This document shows, one piece after another, positions 56,559-64,000 of a DNA stretch of 64,000 nucleotides. A model generated the notes under the pieces. That model searched no databases. It had not been told where the DNA came from and worked only from the letters and a program-made list of their open reading frames with translations. Both the position numbers and the translations under genes were made by a program. How positions within the stretch are numbered: position 1 is the first letter of the stretch; each line of letters opens with the position of its first letter. This DNA comes from Gnetum montanum (taxonomy: Eukaryota > Streptophyta > Gnetopsida > Gnetales > Gnetaceae), in the NCBI GenBank assembly GCA_015680685.1, contig MNCI01008852.1, forward strand, positions 587,114-651,113, read 5' to 3'.

Positions 56559-58855
56559 TGTTGGAGCGGGTGGTAATGGAGCTATTGGTGTGAGAGTTGC
56601 GGATGGATTTGAAGGATGATATATTTATGGGTTATCTTCCTTAGGAGAAGGAGTTCTATAATACTCACGGGCTTGGTAGTGAGGTTGTGGTGTAACATGA
56701 TTAACATAGTCACGTGGAGAGATTGGATGCTGCACGTAGTAGCCATATGGATCAAGTTGCCAGTATGGGTATTGTTGCCTTGGTGGTGGCATCCCTTATG
56801 ACTGTGGGTATTGCCACTATTGATGTTGTTCAATAGGTTGTGGTGGAGTTTCACTTGGATAATATGTTGAAGGTTGGTGGAACTGCCTTGGGTTACCTTG
56901 GGGATAAGGTAACCATCGGGGTGCTTGTCGTTTATTTAGTCGTGGGTTGAGTGCATACACCCCAGACTCTTATAGATGTGAGATCACTGGGCAACATCCC
57001 TTAGGATGGTCATATTGGCATATCTCGCATCCACTATCATTGTCCGTGTCTGAATCCACAACCTCTTCTGTGATGGCTATTTTGCCCTTACCCTTGTTAC
57101 GTGCATTATCCAGTTCTCTCTTTTTCTTTTTGTCGCGGTCACTACCTCACTCCCTAGACTCCTCTACAATTTTAAGAATAGTTTCAAACGTACCATCTAG
57201 GGAGTCCCACGTTTGGTCTACCTTTGCTGATACTTCTGATGTTAACTTTTGGAGAGGCAAAGTTTTTCTATTCACCATCTCTTCGAGTGGTGACTCCTCG
57301 TCCTCCTCCCAAAATCTCAATCCCCTTTTTGGGAGGGAAGAATCTTAGTTGTATTCTTCTACAGTTTCTCTCTTCCATAGCTCACCTTCTTCTTTGGAAA
57401 CTTGCTCTAGAAATCTATGAAGTTGATGAGACCTAAGCCTCGATAACCTTCCTTGGGCGTACGTCCCATGGGTTCTTCTTGTTTCATGCCTAAGTCCATC
57501 CACGAGATGGCGTAGGTGATCTCGCTACGAATAACCATGACCGGGGCAATGATGTAACAGTGCGTAATAGTATCCCATGGAAGCATTCAAGGGTTCATGA
57601 TTTACTTTCTTCCATCCTTGGATTTGCTTTAACAAGTTAGACACTCGGGAGTACATTTGGTACTTATCATTGAACAATGCTAACGTTGTACTCCACCTCT
57701 GAATAGATTCCAGTTCTAAGGACCGGTACTAGCTTTCAACTTCTTTCACTAGTGTCCTTGGGAACAACTTCAATTTTTGCCATTCATTTTCTATGTTTTG
57801 CAATGCGCATGCATCATGGAATGCTTGTAAATGATTTTGAGGATCAACGTTGTATCCCCCTTTAAATCATGGGATGTTGTTCATGTCTAACCTCTTGATT
57901 GTACTATCCTTTTGGTGCCTTGTTCGAACTTTTACGGCCTCTATTATATCTAGCATGCTTCTAGTTGCGAGTAGGGGTTCTTCGTGATAGTCTCATTCAT
58001 AGCATCTATGGTGTCTACATAGTTCCCTACTCTCCCTTCTCCTATGCCTTGATTCCTTAGAGTGCCCTCGTCCTCGTTCTCGACTGTCTCATTGATGACT
58101 TCCACTTCGTTTTTCCCTAACCTCACGATTGGTTTCCCTATGATTGTGTTTGGACACTGAAGGATAGGGTGAAGATGATGATGAAGGTGAAGAAGAAGGA
58201 GAACCATTGCCATGACAGTGTTTTCTACCTTCTCTTTAGTGGTCTCAGCCTCGATTGTGATCATGATCAGAACGTCCACCCTTATCGTGTGTTTGTGTTC
58301 CTTCGTTGAACACTTCGTGTTCGTGGGTATCAGAACCAGGGTTGTGAATAGTGGAGTGGAGGTTTTGATACACTACCTCCTGACCAATGTTAGGAGGAGG
58401 AACATCGTTTCATGGGGAACCTATTAAGGCAGGTTCACCATCCTCAATTTCGCTCAAAACGTGCGGAGCATCATGGGGCCATTTACCCTTCACAGATGTA
58501 TGGTATCTCTCTTGTCACAAGTCCCTTTGATATTGCACTTTTGTGGGATGATAGTCTCTTGAGTCATGATCGCATGCAACATATTCTACTTATAAAAGCG
58601 GAATGCCTATTCATGTGAGAGCATGAAGGAGCATGTTGGGAACTAATCAGTTTGGAGGCAACACTATGTTACCCTCCAAATCTCTCAAACGAGGTTGTTC
58701 ATCTTGGTGAAATCGGGTACATACTCATCGAGATGAGTATATACCACATGAAACTATTGAGGAACTGGTAGATCTTGGTTACATGTATTATGCCGCTGAC
58801 TATCTCTTGCGTTAGTCCTAAGTGATGAAGTGCTCTTATGTGAAGAAGAAGACAT
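56559..58855 (-). pseudogene. Ty3 gag
   Basis: ATG at 58853-58855 opens MSSSSHKSTSSLRTNARDSQ. Downstream: RS/RE-rich stretch (58060-58270), then the gag core at 57350-57950 with LKLFPRTLV, RYQMYSRVSNLLKQIQGW-type segments and a Tyr/His-rich PQ region (56560-56900). Several frames are used. A CX2C..-type knuckle is expected near 56980, where CEICQYDHPK-like codons can be read. The gag is homologous to 42760-44260. Confidence 0.75.
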
Positions 58856-58980
58856 CTTGTCTTGTTCGATGTGCAATGTACTATTGTCTCATCTTTCTTT
58901 GATTAACCCTAAGGGTTCTTTCTAACATTTCAACGATATGAATGAATTCCTATGTTCAACGCAATGCAGAAACAACTAAG

Positions 58981-58999
58981 TCCTCGACAATGGTGCCAA
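58981..58999 (-). other. Ty3 primer-binding site
   Basis: The minus strand reads TTGGCACCATTGTCGAGGA next to the 5' LTR end. It differs from TGGCGCCGTTGCCGGGGA (Athila/Tat-type, from memory) mainly by G-to-A or C-to-T at CpG sites. Confidence 0.75.
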
Positions 59000-59793
59000 T
59001 GATGAGTGGCGAGGTACCCCTACACTCAACCATACGAATACGTGCATTTCACGCACGATTTGGTCGAACTCCAAGGACCAAGTGGTTATGCGCCTTAATG
59101 GAACACTCAGGGTTAATCAATCGTTGTCTTCCCAAACTTACTTGTATTGTCACAGTTGTATAGTTAAGTAAGCTTGAGGTATATGATTTTTATAGCTTTT
59201 GTATTTTTTATGTCTTCTGCTAATAAAGGAGATGGAGAGAGAACTAAGTGGCTAACTTACATTAACTATTCATTAGCTAGTTTCTAAATTTTCTTAACAC
59301 TAGTATCCATTCCCACTTGCCATACACATCCTGAACTAGTGCAACGCTGCTGGGATTACCAAACATTAATTGTTACTGGGTTACCAAGTGCTGCACGCAT
59401 GCTCGAAGCAGTCGTACTGAGTGTATTTAACTAAGGGGGTTGAAGGTTGAGAGAAATATGAATTAACTAGGAAAGCGTTAAAAAATCATTAATTACTAAT
59501 TAGCTTAATCTGTATGCTGCAAGGTTTATCATAAAGTTTGTCTTTATTGCCGTACACAAAATTTTTCTTAGGTACAAATTGTTCGAATAAAGATCCATTC
59601 ACTCTATGACTCCTACTATGGGCACACAGAAATAATTCTAACTCTGGAATGACAAAACTGCAAGAGTCTGGCTAAGGGTCTAAGTCTAACTATCTTGGAA
59701 CCAAGGGTGCCGCCTCTTATTTATTAAAGATGAGGCAGAACACAATATCACATGGTGGATGTGATATCGCGTACGCGATATCGCGGTTCATCA
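59000..59793 (-). repeat. 5' LTR with CpG palindrome
   Basis: 794 bp; on the minus strand TGATGAACCGCG to CACTCATCA. TATA-like reverse AATAAATAAGAGGCGG at about 59715; TTTATTGCC (reverse of polyadenylation-like) at about 59542. The GGTAATCCCAGCAGCG-type block lies at about 59350. Confidence 0.92.
59763..59782 (-). promoter_or_regulatory. Perfect 20-bp palindrome at the LTR edge
   Basis: GATATCGCGTACGCGATATC is its own reverse complement. It lies within 35 bp of the LTR start, in U3. Degenerate versions occur in the LTRs at 2161, 13359 and 50756. A protein-binding or DNA-structure role is inference. Confidence 0.8.
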
Positions 59794-59960
59794 CCCATTA
59801 AGATGAGGTTTTCTCTATGTTGTTAACTCATAAGTGATTGATTGTTTGGGCAGTGAGGCCATGTCATCCATCCATCCATTCCATTAATAAGAGGTTCTTT
59901 ATATGGTCCTAATGATATTCTTTTCCATCATTAAAACTAAGAATAAATTCGTAATTATTA
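59794..59960 (+). mobile_element. Scrap of Ty3 internal sequence
   Basis: Matches 16930-17060 (GAGGTTTTCTCTATGTTGTT.., ATTCCATTAATAAGAGG). The element at 50072-59793 seems to have inserted into another Ty3 copy. Confidence 0.7.
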
Positions 59961-60400
59961 CGCCTAGATTGAAAAATGCAAAGCCAAGGGAGAATGTTTA
60001 GGATGTGACATTAAGGTGATTTGTGGATTTTCTTTAACCAGTTCTATATGTTCTATCTTGTTGCTAAGGTTGTAATTATATCCTTGTAGATCTAATGAAA
60101 AATGGAAGTAAGAGTCATATAAAAGGACATTGAATAAATTTTTGAGGATCCCATTGGAAAGACATGTACCCATGCCTGAAGGTTGGCGACTAAGAGCTTT
60201 GCACAATCAACTTCCACTTGCAATATTTTGCTTCATCCCACTCCAATTTTTGTGGTTTTAAAACATATTTTAACCTGGAGTGTTCAATTTCATCAAGGAA
60301 GGGTACTTGCGTGGAAAACTTGCTCTAATTTTTCAAAATTTACTATCACCCAGAAGGTATTATAAGGGTAAGAATGTTAAAAACCTTAAGTGTTTTAATG
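59961..60400. other. No gene seen
   Basis: AT-rich, no recognised repeat or protein. Confidence 0.4.
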
Positions 60401-62272
60401 AAAAATCAATTATATGAATGCTAGAAACTCTAGTTCTCTCATCCAAGGGATTATAACTGTCATTATAAGCTAGACATAAGGAAAATGAAACTAATTGCAA
60501 AGGATCATAAAAGAAGATTAACACTTTTTGGGCATTTTTCTAAAAATTTTTCTAACTGTGTAATCATATGAGCTAAAGAACTTAATGGAATTAAGGTTGA
60601 AACACCATTAATTTTGGCCTAACACTTTGAAACAAGAACAAACCAGAGCCTTTGGGAAGCAAGATTTGACTAAGGCATGGAACTCACACCCAGCTTGCTC
60701 ATGCTGTCAAGCTAGCTTGCCCTCAACATGAGTAACTCCAATAGCTTCAAAATCAAGTAAAAAATGGTCCAAATATGAGGGTGCAACCCATCCTCAAGGG
60801 CCACTGACGTCCACTCCAAGTTTCAGCATTCGCAGATTCAAATTTCGAGACAAGTTGTTCACATTTTCACACTCACGCTGAGGTCATGCTGGCAGCATGA
60901 GTACAGTGTGAGCAACTTTCAGAGCCCAAAAATGAGTCAAAATGATCTGATTTCCAAGGTGCAAGTCATCCTCAGGATTCATTGTTGACAACTTCAGATT
61001 TCAGCCTCTAGAATTCCAAATTTTAGGTCCAAAAATTACAAGTTTTTGTAGCTCACGCTGTGGTCATGCTGCACTCACGCTGGCAGCGCGAGTCTAGCGT
61101 GAGTTACCAAAAGTGGTGTAAAAAAAGTTACATCAGGCTCAATTTTTGACTTGCAGATCATTCCTAAGGTTAACCACAGAGTCAGACAATAGTTGCACTT
61201 AAGAAACAGGCTTCAAAGATCAAAATTTGGTGGAAAATATGTCATTTTGGCTCACTCACGCTGAGGTCATGCTAGCAGCGTGACTGCAGCGTGAGTGTAG
61301 CGTGACCGCACTAAGGACACATCAAGACAAAATCAACTCACGTTGAAAGTCCTAGTCAAGAAAAGATGCCTCAAATAGTCACAAAGCCACTCAGATTGAC
61401 ATCCTATAGTGGTCAATTCAGAGATTGAGAAGATTCAAGCAAGCCAGAGTCAAATCCTCTTGTTGTGCATTATCATTTCAATGTAAATTTTCATTTGTGA
61501 GCTTGTCAAGCTCTTATGCTCCAAATTGTATGTGCCTCCATGAGTGTAAGCTAGCTTGAGTAAGCCAACACATGCTGTAAGATACAATGCACCTGGTCAA
61601 GAATGTAGGTTGCCCACACACGTCCAGCTTACATACAGCTGTTCATCCGACACGTGTCACTTGATCCGTTTTCCTTTCAATTCTCAGTCGTTGATTCCAT
61701 CCATGAATTCCACACTCGAGCCTAGCCAAACCCTATAAATACCTTGTCAATGCACATAAAAAGGGTTGGAAATTTTGAACATTGATGGCTTAGGAAACTT
61801 AGACTAGTAATCCTTGGGCGCTCGGGCACACTTGATTCCTAGCATCCAAGCACTTTCGAAACACATCACCTCGGGGCTTGGCGCTTGACTTGCCATCCAT
61901 ACATGTAGCTATGCTTTGACCGGTGCACATCCTCTTTAAGCAATACAATATAGTTCATTTTGCTAGCCATTTTATTGTTTACTCTGTTTTACATTCAATT
62001 TATGTTTTGTTTGCAATACTGTTCTGTGTATGATCTGTTTGCATTTTGTACATCACTATTTACATTTCAAACATTAGTTACGATAACCCTAGCGCAAGTT
62101 GTAGTTTACGCTCGGGGAAGTCCTTGGTTGATTTGCGTGCAGACCATCCAAGGCACTCTGCCTTCATTTCCTTTTCTAGCTTGCCCTCAGGCAAAGGCAG
62201 GGTCAGCTGTGTCTGCTCAAAGATTTTCAATGTTTGTTTTCCCTTACAGCCTTACACCGATGATTTAGGTCA
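60400..62272 (+). repeat. Probable LTR of a second gypsy family (start unknown)
   Basis: A primer-site-like sequence follows at 62284, so this is likely U3-R-U5. It has a TATA-like CCCTATAAATACC (61732) and clusters of CTCACGCT and its reverse complement AGCGTGAG between 60870 and 61310. The LTR end is probably at a CA near 62272. Only one copy is in the window, so the boundaries cannot be set. Confidence 0.5.
60871..61310 (+). repeat. Cluster of CTCACGCT / AGCGTGAG motifs
   Basis: CTCACGCTG at 60872, 61052, 61074 and 61256, and AGCGTGAG at 61096 and 61288. They alternate with GGTCATGCT and GCAGCGTGA/GCAGCATGA. Further copies occur at 62583 and 62595. Confidence 0.7.
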
Positions 62273-62283
62273 ATATAGTAAAT

Positions 62284-62302
62284 TGGCGCTAGAAGGAGGG
62301 CC
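62284..62302 (+). other. Primer-binding site, second gypsy family
   Basis: TGGCGCTAGAAGGAGGGCC. It starts TGG, as required to pair with a tRNA CCA end, and a GCGCTAGAAGGAGGG-type site is known to me from plant gypsy elements. The tRNA is not identified. Confidence 0.55.
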
Positions 62303-62700
62303 ACCTACAAAAATTCTTACGTTAATCGAGACTGCAAACCTGTGAAACTCTTACGGCGAGCACTTTAAACTTTGCAACTCCACCATGAAAACCCAAAATA
62401 GTGTACACACACTGGTTAAACAAGCCATTTCGTTGATAGTCTGCCAAGTAACGTTCCACCACCACCACCGACCATTCACATTGAGCTTCTCTCGCCACTT
62501 GCCCAACGTGTTAAGCTAGGTTATGCAAATTCAGCTTGACTTACTCACTCTATCCCCCAGATACCTTACGTTGTCAATCTACTCACGCTATCAGCTCACG
62601 CTGTGATTTGCTCACACTCTCAACTTACCGATGCTGTAAGTTACTCACATTGTCGGTCACCCACATTCAACTTGTCTAGCCCAGTTTATTCACACTCACT

Positions 62701-63690
62701 ATGGAATCCTCCCAAATTAACCTAGTGACACTGTCGATCTCTAACTTTGGGGCTGAAACCTCGAACCCTGTGACTACTACGGAACCCATAACTATTATTG
62801 AACAGATAAATCCCCAAGGCCCTACGCGCTAGTCACTCAGGTTATAGGGCAAAGACCCTGCTTATGCAACTCTCACACCTAAACAGTATAACTTCATCTG
62901 TGTCAAGATCCAAGCCAACTTGCCTATCGATCGNGGAGATGAGGAAGATGACTTTGCAGCTCAATCTGAACATGGGGATTTGTACCATACCATTAGTCCC
63001 CATGCCCATACAAACTCATTATTCCAACCCTTCCTGGAAGAGACCATACTTCCACCTTTATTCGCGAACAGTCGACCACTAGCTTCTCTACAGGAAGTAC
63101 CCACCTCCATTCCCATCTTCTCCAAGCTCAACGTTTAATTGGATACGTCCGCTTCCATCATACTGCTGCAAGTACAGTCCCAACAACTCCCTCCCCAAAC
63201 CAATGCAGGATTGACTTTTCGACCTCAAATAATTGAGATGCCATTAGTTATACTAGCTTCCACATCCACCCATTATATACCTCAAGTGCAAATCTAGGGA
63301 GCACCATTGATTACTTCAACCCAACACATTCAGAGTGTCACTTCACAACCTATGGCTGGGCAGTGGGTTCCACCAGCTGTTCAGCAAAACCTGTCTACTG
63401 ACTACAGCGTACCACACCCCATAGTCTCAGCCCCAAATGTTGTTTCACTACAACAAATGATAGTCCAACAACGTCTCTTTCCACAAACGATGCAACAATC
63501 AAATCATTATCAACCACCACCAACTCAAGCCACTAGTTTACCTACCGCCCAAGAGTGGGCAGACACAAAAAAAATGATGCACTCGTTAGTAGAAGAATTA
63601 AAGTGCCTCAAAACTATAAACACTGAGGAAGTCAAGGTACTGGACTTCTATCAAGATGATCCAATTGACCCTTCAGTTCTGCCGTTGACC
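62701..63690 (+). pseudogene. Gypsy gag-like ORF, N-terminal
   Basis: ATG at 62701 starts MESSQINLVTLSISNFGAE, followed by Pro/Thr/Gln-rich sequence. Stops interrupt it (for example at about 62830 and 63138), and an N lies at 62934. The open frame at 63307-63810 has QPMAGQWVPPAVQQNL, then QEWADTKKMMHSLVEELKCL, a helix-like segment. This looks like a gag start with disordered N-terminus. After about 63685 the reading becomes unrelated. It resembles no specific family that I can name. Confidence 0.5.
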
Positions 63691-64000
63691 TTGCTGTTGG
63701 CGACCGTTTGGGACGCGACCGCCAACGAGTGTCCTCGAATAGGATTTAGGTGCTTGCTGGTCTCGGGCAACACCAAGGCCCAGATACCTCCAAATAGACT
63801 CAGTAGTTAATGTAAGTATGTGTGTGTGCTGTTGCGGTATGCAGTTGTGAAAAATGAAACGATTGCATTGTGTGAAAACTACAAATGACTTATCTTAAAG
63901 AGATTCAGCCAACTTTGCCAAGTACTGTGAGTTGTTGAGAGTTCCTATTTTGTTCAATTGCCTAGTCTACGCAGTCCTTATAATACCTACTTGTAACAAA
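63691..64000. other. No gene recognised; base use changes
   Basis: From about 63685 CpG sites rise (GGCGACCGTTTGGGACGCGACC), suggesting another insertion or a breakpoint in the gag. An AGTAAGTATG-type stretch at about 63811 could be a splice donor, but there is no other evidence. Confidence 0.4.

Larger units (their letters stand above)
50072..59793 (-). mobile_element. Ty3/gypsy element, most complete copy
   Basis: The minus-strand order is 5' LTR (59000-59793), primer site, gag, protease, RT, RNase H, integrase, 3' region, polypurine tract, 3' LTR (50072-50756, truncated). This is the gypsy order, with integrase last. It serves as the reference for the other Ty3 pieces in the window. Stops and frameshifts occur in each domain. 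The right flank starts CCCAT; the left flank is lost, so no target duplication can be shown. Confidence 0.93.

Noticed and set aside
52960-59000. Full-length, active element
   Set aside because: Stops and frameshifts occur in gag, RT, RNase H and integrase, although the integrase triad and protease motif survive.
59000-59163. Plus-strand frames over the 5' LTR of the minus-strand element
   Set aside because: Shadow of LTR sequence with no domain.

Overview
This window looks like nuclear DNA of a land plant with a large, repeat-filled genome. The evidence is one intact-looking intron-containing plant gene (a BOI/SBP1-type RING E3 ligase) in a CpG-rich island of about 9.5 kb, surrounded by AT-rich, CpG-poor, nested and decayed plant retrotransposons and a caulimovirid fragment. 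The lineage cannot be fixed by eye. A non-flowering vascular plant is possible but is only a guess. No rRNA, tRNA, CRISPR or bacterial gene is visible.

Layout: 1-371 is an assembly gap. 372-2769 is a deleted Ty3/gypsy element ending in an LTR, with a local assembly scramble marked by single Ns. 2770-9015 is a decayed Ty1/copia element on the minus strand with two LTRs and an initiator-Met-type primer site. 9150-12571 holds two LINE fragments. 12572-19184 is a Ty3 element whose 5' LTR carries a nested solo LTR. 20181-20709 and 30228-30880 are the two halves of a tandem satellite split by a 9.5 kb Ty3 element (20710-30227, target duplication AGACA). That element carries an extra 2.8 kb ORF between pol and the 3' LTR. 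31200-41232 is the CpG-rich island with the RING gene at 36828-38660 on the minus strand. 41133-41771 is a LINE 3' fragment cut by another Ty3 element (41772 to about 45240). 45301-48821 is a fragment of an endogenous caulimovirid (movement- and coat-protein region, minus strand). 48822-50077 is a second, CpG-decayed copy of the DNA upstream of the RING gene (39994-41232). 50072-59793 is the most complete Ty3 element (minus strand). 59794-59960 is a Ty3 scrap. About 60400-63690 looks like the start of a different gypsy element, with an LTR, a primer site and a gag-like ORF.

The Ty3 elements are related: they share LTR sequence blocks, a CATGGGGGTA polypurine tract, degenerate forms of one primer-binding site, and gag-protease-RT-RNase H-integrase order. 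I infer Tat/Athila-like affinity. They are non-autonomous now, since every coding region seen has stops or frameshifts. The only gene likely to work for the host is the RING ligase, whose four-exon structure I could join in frame with GT-AG introns.

Most notable points: the extra ORF of the Ty3 family (plant-transposon-protein-like domain plus coiled coil), the caulimovirid fragment beside a copy of host gene-flanking DNA, the 6-bp microhomology junction at that copy, and CpG-rich perfect palindromes at the LTR edges.
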